Below are positions 17,863-27,449 of a stretch of DNA of 64,000 bases, piece by piece. Below the pieces are notes generated by a model. It saw only the letters and a list, made by a program, of their open reading frames with translations. It did not search any database and had not been told where the DNA came from. Every line of letters starts with the position of its first letter. Position 1 is the stretch's first letter. Source of the stretch: JACMLD01 sp039915085 (GTDB taxonomy: Bacteria > Bacteroidota > Bacteroidia > Chitinophagales > Chitinophagaceae); the NCBI GenBank assembly GCA_039915085.1, contig JBDSOC010000179.1:1-64000 (forward strand), given 5' to 3'. A program made the translations under genes and the position numbers.

Positions 17863-18777
17863 CTATAGTAATACCAGTGCATCTACATCTTTGCGGTATG
17901 GCATGGATGCCTGTGCTCCCATTCTTGTTACTGATACAGATGCGGCTTTGCAGGCTGTTGAAATAGCAGCTTCCCATTCCGTCCCCGAACTAATTTCTAC
18001 CGCTAACACACCATTAAACACATCTCCAGCAGCAGTGGTATCAACAGCTTTTACAACCGGCGCCTTTACCTGTATTTCAATTGTATCATTTTTGAAAAAA
18101 GCGCCCTTTGCACCTAAAGTAATGATTACATTTTGCACACCTGCCTTTAATAAAACAGCTGCAGCCTTTGAAGCTGAGTTTATATCAGTTACTTTTATAC
18201 CCGTTAATATTTCTGCTTCTGTTTCATTTGGTGTAATAAGATATAAGCAGGAGAAAATCTCTCCGGGCAATTGCCGTGCTGGAGCAGGATTTAAAATAAC
18301 TTTTGTGTGCAGCTCATATCCTTTTTTTGCAGCAAATAAAACACTCTCCAAAGGAATTTCTAATTGCAGTAACATAATACCGGCAGCGGCAATCTGTTCT
18401 TCAGCACCCTGTATTTCGCTTACTGTAAGTGTTTCATTTGCACCCGGTGCCACCACAATTTCATTTTCTCCTTTTTCATCAACCAATATTAATGCGGTAC
18501 CGGAAGCTTTGTCAACATCTTTCCGGATATACTGTGTAATGATCCCTTCTTTTTTAAATTCTTCTATTGCACGCTGACCAAAAATATCATCGCCGGTTTT
18601 GCAAACTAAAATAACCCCAGCACCCATTCTTGCAGCAGCTACGGCCTGGTTAGCGCCTTTTCCCCCTGAAAACATAAAGAACTCTCCGCCCAGTATGGTT
18701 TCCCCGGGTGAAGGAAATTTATTGGTCTTTATAACCATGTCCGTGTTTGAACTTCCGATTACAATAATCTTTGACAT
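17863..18777 (-). CDS. rbsK: ribokinase (PfkB family)
   Basis: 304-aa cytoplasmic kinase that phosphorylates ribose at O5. It has both PfkB signatures: SGGKGANQAVAAARMGA near residues 37-53, and DTTAAGDVFNG with the catalytic base Asp252. The N-terminus (VIGSSNTDMV) and the FPSPGET lid segment are typical of RbsK rather than fructokinase or adenosine kinase. It begins 15 bases after the end of the sugar transporter gene on the same strand, so the two form an uptake-plus-phosphorylation operon. Confidence 0.87.
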   Translation of the reverse strand: MSKIIVIGSSNTDMVIKTNKFPSPGETILGGEFFMFSGGKGANQAVAAARMGAGVILVCKTGDDIFGQRAIEEFKKEGIITQYIRKDVDKASGTALILVDEKGENEIVVAPGANETLTVSEIQGAEEQIAAAGIMLLQLEIPLESVLFAAKKGYELHTKVILNPAPARQLPGEIFSCLYLITPNETEAEILTGIKVTDINSASKAAAVLLKAGVQNVIITLGAKGAFFKNDTIEIQVKAPVVKAVDTTAAGDVFNGVLAVEISSGTEWEAAISTACKAASVSVTRMGAQASMPYRKDVDALVLL

Positions 18778-18792
18778 ATTAATGAGCGTTTA

Positions 18793-19788
18793 TCAGCGTG
18801 CATAAATTATCAGTACAATTCCAATAACATAGAGCAAGAGCATAACGTTTAATAAAGTCATTGTGCCTTTGGGAGCATTCTTAAATTCCCGCCAGATAAA
18901 TATGCCCCATATAGCTGCAACTATTGTTGCGCCTTGTCCGAGTCCGTAAGAAATGGCAGCGCCGGCTTTTCCTGAAGCAATAATATTGAATGACATACCA
19001 ATACACCAAATGATGCCGCCGAGTATGCCGGTTAAATGATTTCTAAATCCGCCCTTAAAATACCGGGAAAAATTTACCGGCTCACCAACAAACGGCTTAC
19101 GCATTATATAAGTGTTGAATAAAAAATTGCTTAGCAAAATGCCAATAGCAAAGAATACCATAGCAGTATATGGACTTAACTTGCCTGGTTCAGGCACGGC
19201 AAAATCGGTAAACATGGATTTGGCAACAAACCGGTAAAAGAAACCCATTGCAACACCCGCTATTACTGACAACAAAAGTCCCCGGGTAGAAGGCGACAGA
19301 TTACCCGACGACATTTTTTTATACGCCCTTGCATTTAAAATAATGGCGATGGCAATTAATGCTACACCGGAAAAAAGAAATGTTGCATTGCCCTGTGGCA
19401 CGTTAATATAGTTGACTATCACCCCCAGCACCAATGCAATACCAATACCCACTGGAAATGCTACAGACATGCCTGCAATGGAAATAGCCGCCACTAATAG
19501 AATATTCGCAGCATTAAAAATGATACCTCCCAGAACAGCTGAAAATAAATTACCCGCACTTGCCTGTGATAGATCTTTTAAAAATCCCCTGCCCTGCCCG
19601 CCAGTGCTTCCCAAAGTGAAAGCAAATAACAAGGCCAGTACCAGGATACCAATTACATAATCCCAGTAAAACAATTCAAAACGCCATGTGCCTGCAGAGA
19701 GTTTCTGGGTATTGGCCCAGGAACCCCAGCATAACATAGTAATTACACAAAAAACAATAGCAGTTGAATAATTTTCTAAAATGAACAT
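18793..19788 (-). CDS. GRP-type sugar transporter (DMT superfamily)
   Basis: 331-aa membrane protein with ten predicted helices, in the glucose/ribose porter (GRP/RbsU-RhaT-like) branch of the drug/metabolite transporter superfamily. Landmarks are MLCWGSWANTQKL in the first helix, the SVAFPVGIGIALVLGV helix, and a C-terminal GAAISYGLGQGATIVAAIWGIFIWREF region. It precedes ribokinase in the same operon, so ribose or a ribose-containing nucleoside product is the best substrate guess. Divergent from the GHL6-like gene. Confidence 0.78.
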   Translation of the reverse strand: MFILENYSTAIVFCVITMLCWGSWANTQKLSAGTWRFELFYWDYVIGILVLALLFAFTLGSTGGQGRGFLKDLSQASAGNLFSAVLGGIIFNAANILLVAAISIAGMSVAFPVGIGIALVLGVIVNYINVPQGNATFLFSGVALIAIAIILNARAYKKMSSGNLSPSTRGLLLSVIAGVAMGFFYRFVAKSMFTDFAVPEPGKLSPYTAMVFFAIGILLSNFLFNTYIMRKPFVGEPVNFSRYFKGGFRNHLTGILGGIIWCIGMSFNIIASGKAGAAISYGLGQGATIVAAIWGIFIWREFKNAPKGTMTLLNVMLLLYVIGIVLIIYAR

Positions 19789-19931
19789 GGCAATTGTGTT
19801 TAAAAAATTTTAGTGCAAAGAGGTTGGGCAATTTGTTTTGTGGAGTATGCCCTTGTTATCAAATTTATTGATTATTGCATTAAAGTCATTTTAATAAGGT
19901 GTTTTTAAGTATTTAATTTAAACCAGTGGCA

Positions 19932-19961
19932 GTTTACTACACAATATTTTTTTTATCTTTA
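19932..19961 (+). promoter_or_regulatory. Bacteroidota-type promoter of the GHL6-like gene
   Basis: GTTT at 19932-19935 and TATCTTTA at 19954-19961, separated by about 19 bases, match the -33 TTTG / -7 TAnnTTTG pattern. The start codon follows about 30 bases after the -7 box. Confidence 0.4.
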
Positions 19962-19992
19962 AAGGAACGCTGCCAAAGGGTATCATTAAGCT

Positions 19993-22323
19993 ATGGATAA
20001 ACAACATGTCAGCCGCCGCTCCTTCCTGCAAAATACAGCCAAAGCAGCCATGCTTATAACTACTGCCGATCTTTCTGGCCTGGTTAAAAAAAGCGATGAA
20101 CAGGAAATACAAATCACAGGAGAGCAGGATAACTATAGAACCAATGGTCCCTGGTACAGGAACGTAACACGCTGGGGGCAGGTAAATATTACTGAAAAAG
20201 ACCCACCACAATATGATATTTCCTGGTGGCGCAGTTATTGGAAACGCACAGATACAAAAGGCATTGTAGTAAATGCAGGTGGCATCGTAGCTTATTATCC
20301 TACACAAATTCCCCTTCATAAAAAAGCAGTGTATTTAAAAGAAGGCGATGATCTTTTTGGGAACATCTGCCGGGCTGCGCATGAAGATGGCGTGGCTGTA
20401 TTTGCGCGGATGGATTCAAACCGTGCTGATGAAACATTTTACCAGGCACACCCCGGCTGGTTTACAGTAGATGGAACCGGCAACCCTTATAAAGCGGATG
20501 ATCTGTATATTTCCTGCATTAATAGCCCTTATTACACTGAGCATATTCCAGCCATACTCAGGGAAATAGCCACCTTGTATCATCCCGAAGGATTTACAGA
20601 CAACAGCTGGAGCGGGCTTGGCCGCGAATCAATTTGTTACTGTGAGAATTGCAAAAAAGATTTTCATGATAAAACAGGGAAAGCTATTCCCGTTGTAAAA
20701 AACTGGGATGATGCTGTCTACCGGCAATGGATACACTGGAATTATGCACGGCGCCTTGAGATATGGGATTTGAATAACCGCGTTTGCAAAGCTGCAGGCG
20801 GAGAAGATTGCATCTGGTCGGGCATGAACAGCGGTTCTATCAGCGGGCAAAGCAAAAGCTTCCGCAACCTCAGGGAGATCTGCAAACGTGCTGAGATCAT
20901 TATGCTGGACGACCAATCACGTTCTGATAATACCGGGTTTCAACACAATGGAGAGAATGGGAAACTGATCCACGGGCTGCTGGGCTGGGACAAACTAATA
21001 CCGGAAAGTATGGCAATGTACCAGGCACATGATCCGTGGTTTCGCCTGGCAAGCAAGCCTGAACCGGAAGCCCGCATGTGGATGCTGGAAGGTATTGCCG
21101 GTGGCATTCAACCCTGGTGGCACATGATCAGCGCATATCATGAAGACAGGAGGATGTACCACAACCCCGAAAAAGTTTTTCATTGGCACAAAGAAAATGA
21201 AAGATACCTGGTTAACCGGTTTCCGGTTGCCACCGTGGGCGTGGTATGGTCGCAGGAAAATATGGATTTCTATGGGCGCGACCATACAGATGAACTGGTA
21301 GAATCACCCTGGCGCGGCATGGTACAGGCGCTGATAAGAGCAAGAATACCTTACCTGCCTGTTCATATAGATGACCTGGATCGGGATGCATCAAAATTCA
21401 GTGTTCTCGTAATGCCTAACCTGGCTGCTATGAGCGATGAACAGGCAGCAGGTATCAGGAAGTTTGTAAAGGACGGTGGCAGCCTGGTAGCAACAGGCGA
21501 CAGCAGCCTTTTTGATCAATGGGGCGATAAACGGACCGATTACGCACTGGCTGATCTGTTTGGCGCGCACTATATTGCGCCTGGTAACGACGATGAACAA
21601 CCGCCATCAAAAAGACTAGCCGGGGATGCTTATCATACCTACCTGCGGCTTGCACCGGACTTGCGTGCTCAAACTGATGGACCACATAAAGGGCCAGAAC
21701 CTGCAATCGTTGGCAAACGTCATCCTATTTTAAAAGGATTTGAAGAAACCGATACCATTCCATTTGGCGGATTGCTAAGGCCACTGCGTATAGATGCTGA
21801 TGTTGAAATGGTGGCTAGTTACATTCCGCAATTTCCTGTGTACCCGCCGGAAAAAGCTTATATGCGTGTACCAAAAACGGATATACCCGGTATTCTCCTA
21901 AATGAAAAAACAGGGCAGGGAAGGGTTGTTTTTATTCCTGCTGATCTTGACAAACAATTTGGCCGTACCAATTTACCTGACCATGGAAACCTGCTTAAGA
22001 ATATAATACGCTGGGCCGCAAAAGAGAATATTCCTGTAAATGTTGAAGGAGCGGGATTGGTAGATTGTCATCTTTACACGCAGCAAAACCGGATGATCCT
22101 GCATTTGGTAAATCTGACAAGTGCTGCTGCCTGGCGCCAGCCATTGGATGAATTGATTTCAATTGGCCCTTTGAAAGTAAGTGTACAATTATCCAAAGGA
22201 ATAGCAGGAAATAAAATACGTCCGCTGGTTGCCAATAAAAATATTACAGCAAAAGTTTCAGGTGGACGCTGTCATTTTGAAGTCGCTTCAATATTGGATC
22301 ACGAAGTGATTGTTATAGGTTAG
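19993..22323 (+). CDS. Tat-exported putative glycosidase (GHL6-like plus beta-galactosidase trimerisation-like domain)
   Basis: 776-aa protein with a Tat-type leader (SRRSFLQNTAKAAML, residues 8-22). Its N-terminal TIM-barrel-like half (WWRSYWKRTDTKGIVVNAGG; Cys pair in CYCENCKKDFHDKTGK) resembles the hypothetical glycosyl hydrolase 6 family. The middle (VLVMPNLAAMSDEQAAGIRKF ... GGSLVATGDSSL) is a glutamine-amidotransferase-like fold as in GH42 trimerisation domains, followed by a small C-terminal beta domain. GHL6 enzymes are mostly uncharacterised, so no substrate is proposed. Single gene under its own promoter, divergent from the sugar transporter. Confidence 0.65.
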   Translation: MDKQHVSRRSFLQNTAKAAMLITTADLSGLVKKSDEQEIQITGEQDNYRTNGPWYRNVTRWGQVNITEKDPPQYDISWWRSYWKRTDTKGIVVNAGGIVAYYPTQIPLHKKAVYLKEGDDLFGNICRAAHEDGVAVFARMDSNRADETFYQAHPGWFTVDGTGNPYKADDLYISCINSPYYTEHIPAILREIATLYHPEGFTDNSWSGLGRESICYCENCKKDFHDKTGKAIPVVKNWDDAVYRQWIHWNYARRLEIWDLNNRVCKAAGGEDCIWSGMNSGSISGQSKSFRNLREICKRAEIIMLDDQSRSDNTGFQHNGENGKLIHGLLGWDKLIPESMAMYQAHDPWFRLASKPEPEARMWMLEGIAGGIQPWWHMISAYHEDRRMYHNPEKVFHWHKENERYLVNRFPVATVGVVWSQENMDFYGRDHTDELVESPWRGMVQALIRARIPYLPVHIDDLDRDASKFSVLVMPNLAAMSDEQAAGIRKFVKDGGSLVATGDSSLFDQWGDKRTDYALADLFGAHYIAPGNDDEQPPSKRLAGDAYHTYLRLAPDLRAQTDGPHKGPEPAIVGKRHPILKGFEETDTIPFGGLLRPLRIDADVEMVASYIPQFPVYPPEKAYMRVPKTDIPGILLNEKTGQGRVVFIPADLDKQFGRTNLPDHGNLLKNIIRWAAKENIPVNVEGAGLVDCHLYTQQNRMILHLVNLTSAAAWRQPLDELISIGPLKVSVQLSKGIAGNKIRPLVANKNITAKVSGGRCHFEVASILDHEVIVIG

Positions 22324-22369
22324 AAAAATATTAGAAAATACGTTGAGAAATAAACCGGCCAGCAGATCG

Positions 22370-23023
22370 TTACTTCTTCACAAACTCCAGGTAATCAAAG
22401 TTCATATTGCCCTGCTCTGTGATGTGCAGGGTAAGTAAATGAATTCCCTTTTTCATTTTTATTACTGTCAGTGAATCTATTTTGTTCCAGTGATGCCATT
22501 GGCGCCATGCAACTGTATCACGCGCATCGTAGGTAGAACTTATTTTTAATGGACCGCCGGTTTGCCTGCCGTCAATATCCAGCGCAATAGCGCCGCCTGC
22601 ATTGGAAGTATAAACAGCAGCAATGCGGTATAATCCCGTCTCCTTAACTTTTATCGTATAGTTTATCCATTCACCTGGCTGGGTCCAGCCAAGATACAGT
22701 TGATTAGATTCAGGCATTATTTTGTTATAAGGATTATTGTCTATTGCACCTGGCTTTGTATAAGAAATATCAACACCCTCATGCATACGGAATTCATTCA
22801 GGAAATTTCCATTAGCAGGATTTAATTTACCGCTTCCATTATTTGCACTATCGGCGTCATGGTAAGCTGTTCCTTCCCCACCCTTATCATACAATTCGCA
22901 CTCTATCCGGCCAGGAATTGACTGCATCTTATCTTCCCAGGGACGTCCTTTTTGTAGCGGCCGGCCGGACGTACATGCAATTATTTGAAACAAGGCCAGT
23001 GCAATAAAATAATATTTTATCAT
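22370..23023 (-). CDS. CBM6-like carbohydrate-binding lipoprotein
   Basis: 217-aa lipoprotein (lipobox IIAC, Cys17). After a short linker the protein is a single jelly-roll resembling CBM6/CBM35 modules: it opens with RIECELYDKGGEGTAYHD, has GWTQPGEWINYTIKV and ends with LTLHITEQGNMNFDYLEF, all diagnostic of these modules. No catalytic domain is attached, so it probably binds sugar at the cell surface or was once part of a larger enzyme. Convergent with the GHL6-like gene; the HtrA-like gene lies upstream on the same strand. Confidence 0.7.
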   Translation of the reverse strand: MIKYYFIALALFQIIACTSGRPLQKGRPWEDKMQSIPGRIECELYDKGGEGTAYHDADSANNGSGKLNPANGNFLNEFRMHEGVDISYTKPGAIDNNPYNKIMPESNQLYLGWTQPGEWINYTIKVKETGLYRIAAVYTSNAGGAIALDIDGRQTGGPLKISSTYDARDTVAWRQWHHWNKIDSLTVIKMKKGIHLLTLHITEQGNMNFDYLEFVKK

Positions 23024-23101
23024 AGTGATTCCAAATGTACCATAATATATTTCAGGTATACCGGATCATTACAACCCTTCCTGTCAAATCGAATCTACGT
23101 T

Positions 23102-24094
23102 CTATTTTAATTCTCCTGGTATAACAGTAAGTTGCTGTTTTCTTCCTTGTCTTAGTACACCCAGTTCAATCCGTTTTCCTATTACACCTTCATGCAAATA
23201 TTTATGCAGGTTATCGGTTGTAGCAACAGGCTTGCCTTCAAATTCAACAATTATATCCCCCAGTCTCAGCTGATTGTTATTGAGGTTGGCATCTGACAAT
23301 AACTCAAAAATATACACACCCGTATTTGTTGTCAAATGATTTGCGCCAATCATGCGCGGTGTTAAATTTACAGGTTGCGCAGCCACACCAAGCTGGGCAC
23401 GCTTTACTCTGCCATGCATAACAAGTTGTCCTGCAATATAGGCAGCAAGGTTGGATGAAACGGCAAAGCACAATCCCTGCGTGTCTGCAATCACAGCGGT
23501 ATTAACACCAATCACTTTCCCTTCAGAATTCATCAACGGACCTCCGCTATTACCGGGGTTAAGCGCTGCATCGGTTTGAATAATGTCATCAATCAGCCTT
23601 CCATTGTTTGCCCTTAACGTGCGGCCAAGGGCACTTACCACACCTGCAGTAACCGTGTGCTGCAACCCCATCGGGTTGCCGATTGCAATGGCAATTTGTC
23701 CTGTTTCCAGCAAATCAGAATTGGCAAACTGTAAGGGTTTCAGTTGCCCGTCATATACTTTTAAAATGGCAATATCTGTGGAACGGTCAGTACCAATCAG
23801 TGTAGCATTCAATTCCAATCCATCTGCAAAGGCTGTTTTAATGGATGAAGCATTTTCTATTACATGGTTATTGGTAACAATATAGCCATCGGTTGATATG
23901 ACAAAGCCGGATCCCGAACCTTGTTGAACTACCTCCTTTTTTGTCCGTGGATGAATCACTTTTTTAAATACTTTAATATGCGCCACTGCTTGTGAAGCAT
24001 GCCGCACCACGCCGGTTACAGTGCCTGAATATACATCCAGCAATTGCCCGTCAGATAAGGCAATAAAATTGGTATCGTAATTGTCTTCTTTCAT
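23102..24094 (-). CDS. HtrA/DegP-like trypsin-fold serine protease with one PDZ domain, no leader
   Basis: 330-aa S1C protease. The catalytic triad is visible as His77 (TNNHV), Asp107 (STDIAI) and Ser183 (GNSGGP), with the usual GSGSGFVI start of the barrel; residues ~235-330 form one PDZ domain. The ATG at 24094 was chosen because a further in-frame extension to 24316 overlaps the divergent small gene and looks non-coding. The chosen protein starts MKEDNYDTNF, with no signal peptide or TM helix, so a cytoplasmic location is predicted, unusual for HtrA proteins. Function is likely protein quality control. Confidence 0.75.
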   Translation of the reverse strand: MKEDNYDTNFIALSDGQLLDVYSGTVTGVVRHASQAVAHIKVFKKVIHPRTKKEVVQQGSGSGFVISTDGYIVTNNHVIENASSIKTAFADGLELNATLIGTDRSTDIAILKVYDGQLKPLQFANSDLLETGQIAIAIGNPMGLQHTVTAGVVSALGRTLRANNGRLIDDIIQTDAALNPGNSGGPLMNSEGKVIGVNTAVIADTQGLCFAVSSNLAAYIAGQLVMHGRVKRAQLGVAAQPVNLTPRMIGANHLTTNTGVYIFELLSDANLNNNQLRLGDIIVEFEGKPVATTDNLHKYLHEGVIGKRIELGVLRQGRKQQLTVIPGELK

Positions 24095-24139
24095 AGCAAA
24101 ATCAATCCAACAATCACTCCAAATGAAAAAGCAGCATTT

Positions 24140-24334
24140 TTGACAGTTTACCGTCCCATAATAAATAACTTCACTTATGCAGAAACGCAGTTCAACCACC
24201 AGCCGGAAGATAGCCGTTATGCAAACATGGTTACAGAACTGGAAATATTGACTGCACAATATGCTGAAAATGGTTTGCTGAAAATGGAATATGACACTAT
24301 GTTGTACCTGGCACAAACAGGCGGAAAACCATAA
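24140..24334 (+). CDS. small hypothetical protein (TTG start)
   Basis: 64-aa acidic frame starting at a TTG; the first in-frame ATG is at 24227, which would leave 35 aa. The sequence (YRPIINNFTYAETQFNHQPED, then a helix MVTELEILTAQYAENG) reads like a folded or helical small protein. It is divergent from the HtrA-like gene by 45 bases. No family recognised. Confidence 0.4.
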   Translation: MTVYRPIINNFTYAETQFNHQPEDSRYANMVTELEILTAQYAENGLLKMEYDTMLYLAQTGGKP

Positions 24335-24398
24335 ACAATTTTAAGCGGCACGCATTTTTTTAAACTGATTTACATAGCTTCACCAATAAAAAAATTAT

Positions 24399-24755
24399 AT
24401 GACAAAGAAAAGTGCAAAAAAAACAGTTGCTCCGGAACAAACAAGTCTTTTCAGGATGGCAGGAGAAGCCATTGGTACGATAGGGCATGAAATTGTTGAA
24501 GGCAAAGACAAACTGGTTGAAGTATCGCAGGCAGCGGTTGAAAAACTAAGCAGCGTTAGAAAAGCCATCAGCAAAAAAATTTCAAAGAAAAAAATCAAAA
24601 CTGTTACAAAGAAAAAAATCGTTCCCTTTAAAAAAGCAGCAAAGAAAATTGTAAAAAAAGTTGCGAAAAAGGTTACGAAAAAGATTGCTAAGAAAACAAA
24701 AAAAGCTGCCCCAAAAAACACAGCTAAAAAATCAGTTATAAAGAGAAAAAAATAA
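24399..24755 (+). CDS. histone H1-like lysine/alanine-rich protein
   Basis: 118-aa very basic protein. Residues 15-55 may form a helix (SLFRMAGEAIGTIGHEIVEG), and the C-terminal half is a run of AKK/VKKVAKK/TKK units like the tails of histone H1 and of bacterial Hc1/AlgP-type proteins. Such proteins bind DNA non-specifically and condense the nucleoid. An exact role cannot be given. The stop is 13 bases before the convergent GH92 gene ends. A second basic protein lies at 41686-42183. Confidence 0.6.
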   Translation: MTKKSAKKTVAPEQTSLFRMAGEAIGTIGHEIVEGKDKLVEVSQAAVEKLSSVRKAISKKISKKKIKTVTKKKIVPFKKAAKKIVKKVAKKVTKKIAKKTKKAAPKNTAKKSVIKRKK

Positions 24756-24768
24756 AACCTCCATTTTT

Positions 24769-27054
24769 CTATTTCCAGTTATAATTCGGCGCAGCGCCCA
24801 TTTCAAAAACCAGCTGATGACCATCAACTATTTGCTGGTGGCTGATAAATGGTGCAGTAAGCGGTTTTCCATCCAGGGATACTTTCTGGATATATTTATT
24901 TTTCTCCGAAATATTTTTAGCAATAATTGTAAACTTGCGGAGTTTACCTGCCGCGATAAACTTCAGTGTTAACGATGGAAACTGCGGAGCGCCGATAGCA
25001 TACATACCTGATGCAGGGGTAACCGGGTAAAAACCCATCACGCCAAAGATATACCAGGCAGCCATTTGCCCGCAATCTTCATTGCCATTGATACCAATAG
25101 GCTGATTGCGAAAATTTTCAGTAGTATGTTTTCTTACCAGTTCTTGTGTTTTCCATGGCTGACCGCAATAATCATACAGATAAATATAATGATGCCCTGG
25201 TTCATTATCATGACGGTAATGCTTGCCCGCGAAATTTTCATCCAGTTTGGCAGCAAATTTTTCCGGCCCGTCCATCATGGTCATCATACCCGGCACATCA
25301 TGCATGGCGCCAAAAGTATAGGTCCACTGATCCCCTTCAGTAAAGCCCTCCCAGATGCTATCTTTATTTTTTTCATCAAATTGCCCGTTCAATTTTCGTG
25401 GAAGTAAAAAGCCCGTTGCAGTATCATACAAATTTTTGTAATTATTGCTTAGTTGCGTCAATTGTTCATAGTCGTCTAACTTACCCAAACTTTTTGCCAG
25501 TTGAGCCACAGCATAATCATCAATAGAATATTCAATGGTGCGCGAAACGGATTCAGCGGTTTTGTCTACCGGTATATACCCAATCTTTTTAAAATACGTT
25601 AGGCCAGCCTGTGCTTCATAATCAACCCACGGATCCCTGTCGCCGTAGCGCAGACCCGTATCATTCTTTGGCGGATCCATTGCATCGTGCAACATCGCTT
25701 CATAAGCAAGTTTTATATCATACCCACGAAACCCTTTTACGTATGCATCGGCAATCACTTCATCCGCATGGGTGCCTATCATGATATTTGTTTCAGCAGG
25801 GTTTGGCCACATCGGTAACCTTCCACCTTCCTTATACATCTGCAGCATGGCCGTTATCATTGGATTGACACGTTCGGGCTGTGTAAAAAGGAGCAAAGGA
25901 TGAAGGGCGCGATAGGTATCCCACAATGAAAAATCAGTATAAGAGTTACCGCTGTGTACCTTATCATCAAAAGCACTGTAATATTGTCCATACTCAGACA
26001 TCTCACGCGGAAACTGCATGGTATGAAACATAGCCGTATAGAAAATAGCTTTTTGATCTTCCGTTACACCACTCACTGCAATGCGACTCAGATCTTTTTG
26101 CCATACGGCGCGGGTTGATTGCACGAGCGTTTTAAAATCTTTATCTTTTAATTCTATGTCAAGATTTTTTCTTGCCTGCTCTATGCTGATGAATGAAGTA
26201 GCGATACGCACCTGTACCATTTCATCTTTATGTGTAGCAAAACCAATATAAGCACCCATCCTTGTTCCGTATTGTTCATCTGAAGAATTCGTTACATTGT
26301 TACCATCCCATGTACCAAAAGACGTAAAAGGTTTGCTGAACTGAATAACAAAATATCCTTTGAAATTGGGGAGCTCAGGTCCTATCTGTGCAGACATCCT
26401 GTCGGGGTTATAACCGGTTATCTCATTTTTGGCCGGGTTTATTTTTACATAGCCTTTTAATGTCTTTATGCGCTCCTCATAACTGTTTGCCCAATGTTTT
26501 ATAGCCGGGTTTAGGTTAATACCCTGGATTATAATATGTGCATCCTTTGCAGCAGGAAAATGAAATTGAAGGATACCACAACGCGAAGCTGAAGCTATTT
26601 CAGCTTTTATTTTTTGATTATCCTGCGTGTTAAGCAGCACTGAATAATAGTATGGTTTTGACACTTCACTGGCATGATTAAATTTCAATGCGCGGTCTTC
26701 CGGCAATACTTTAAGAGCACCGGTCTGTGGCATTACAGATACGTAACCGTAATCCCCCATCCATACAGTAGGCTGGTGAGAAGCCAAAAAACCGATGATA
26801 CTGCTGTCCTCATAGAAATAGTTCATCCTGCTCATCAAATTCTCTCCTGTTTGTGCAACAAAATTGGTCATGCAAAAAGGTGTACCAACAGAAGGCATGG
26901 TACCGCCGCCATCCAGGCCTTTCGCAAAGCCGGTAGCTGCTGTTCCAATAAGCGGGTTTACATAATCAACTTCCTGTTTTTTTACTTTTTGCTGAGAAAA
27001 GCTTTTAACAGAAATAACCAGGAATACAATAATAACAAACGGAATTCTTTTCAT
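24769..27054 (-). CDS. GH92 alpha-mannosidase
   Basis: 761-aa exported exo-alpha-mannosidase of family GH92 (calcium-dependent, inverting). Signal peptide at the start (ends near SFSQQ). Family landmarks are VNPLIGTAATGF and GGTMPSVGTPF at the N-terminus, SHQPTVWMGDYG, YSAFDDKVHSGNSYTDFSLWDTYR, NEPGHHYIYLYDYCGQPW, and the NEDCGQMAAWYIFGVMGFYPVTPASG block near the end. The length is typical. It trims mannose from N-glycans or mannans in the periplasm. No other mannan genes are adjacent. Confidence 0.92.
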   Translation of the reverse strand: MKRIPFVIIVFLVISVKSFSQQKVKKQEVDYVNPLIGTAATGFAKGLDGGGTMPSVGTPFCMTNFVAQTGENLMSRMNYFYEDSSIIGFLASHQPTVWMGDYGYVSVMPQTGALKVLPEDRALKFNHASEVSKPYYYSVLLNTQDNQKIKAEIASASRCGILQFHFPAAKDAHIIIQGINLNPAIKHWANSYEERIKTLKGYVKINPAKNEITGYNPDRMSAQIGPELPNFKGYFVIQFSKPFTSFGTWDGNNVTNSSDEQYGTRMGAYIGFATHKDEMVQVRIATSFISIEQARKNLDIELKDKDFKTLVQSTRAVWQKDLSRIAVSGVTEDQKAIFYTAMFHTMQFPREMSEYGQYYSAFDDKVHSGNSYTDFSLWDTYRALHPLLLFTQPERVNPMITAMLQMYKEGGRLPMWPNPAETNIMIGTHADEVIADAYVKGFRGYDIKLAYEAMLHDAMDPPKNDTGLRYGDRDPWVDYEAQAGLTYFKKIGYIPVDKTAESVSRTIEYSIDDYAVAQLAKSLGKLDDYEQLTQLSNNYKNLYDTATGFLLPRKLNGQFDEKNKDSIWEGFTEGDQWTYTFGAMHDVPGMMTMMDGPEKFAAKLDENFAGKHYRHDNEPGHHYIYLYDYCGQPWKTQELVRKHTTENFRNQPIGINGNEDCGQMAAWYIFGVMGFYPVTPASGMYAIGAPQFPSLTLKFIAAGKLRKFTIIAKNISEKNKYIQKVSLDGKPLTAPFISHQQIVDGHQLVFEMGAAPNYNWK

Positions 27055-27208
27055 TGGTCAGTCGGCATACTGATGCCAGTTTTTTAATGTTATGGTTAAT
27101 ATCAATTAAACTTAACAAATAAGTTTGTCATTTTGATATTTGAATTATAAAAACATAAAAGATCGAGTTTATGGAAAATCGTTCAGTGGCAAATTACACA
27201 TCCCAAAA

Positions 27209-27295
27209 ATGAAAAATCCCCCTTTTATGGTAGTTGCAGGCAATAGGTTATCAATTAATCTTGCAGTGGCTGAGTTTTATGGGATATTGAAATAA
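27209..27295 (+). CDS. possible 28-aa small protein
   Basis: ATG to TAA frame coding MKNPPFMVVAGNRLSINLAV plus AEFYGILK, immediately followed by a strong hairpin. The sequence is non-repetitive, with an amphipathic middle. Coding status is uncertain; it may instead be part of a small RNA. Confidence 0.3.
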   Translation: MKNPPFMVVAGNRLSINLAVAEFYGILK

Positions 27296-27302
27296 GCAAC
27301 AG

Positions 27303-27322
27303 GGGCGGATGTCTATCCGCCC
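27303..27322 (+). terminator. GC-rich hairpin, likely terminator of a short plus-strand transcript
   Basis: GGGCGGAT pairs perfectly with ATCCGCCC around a GTCT loop (8 bp). TTTATTTATGCTTTTT follows on the plus strand. No annotated full-size gene precedes it on this strand. Confidence 0.6.
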
Positions 27323-27449
27323 TTTATTTATGCTTTTTAAAAGTTGAATTGCTGATATGTTTCCCCATTTTTTTCCGGCCGTACATCTTCATGAATGTAA
27401 AATAAAGCGGCATAATATTTATACAAATAACAAACAAGATAATTGCCAA

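Larger units (their letters stand above)
27055..27449. other. divergent intergenic region with a tiny open frame and hairpin
   Basis: 395 bases between the GH92 gene and a small plus-strand gene. It contains the GH92 promoter region, a 28-codon open frame (27209-27295) and a GC-rich hairpin (27303-27322), listed separately. Confidence 0.5.
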
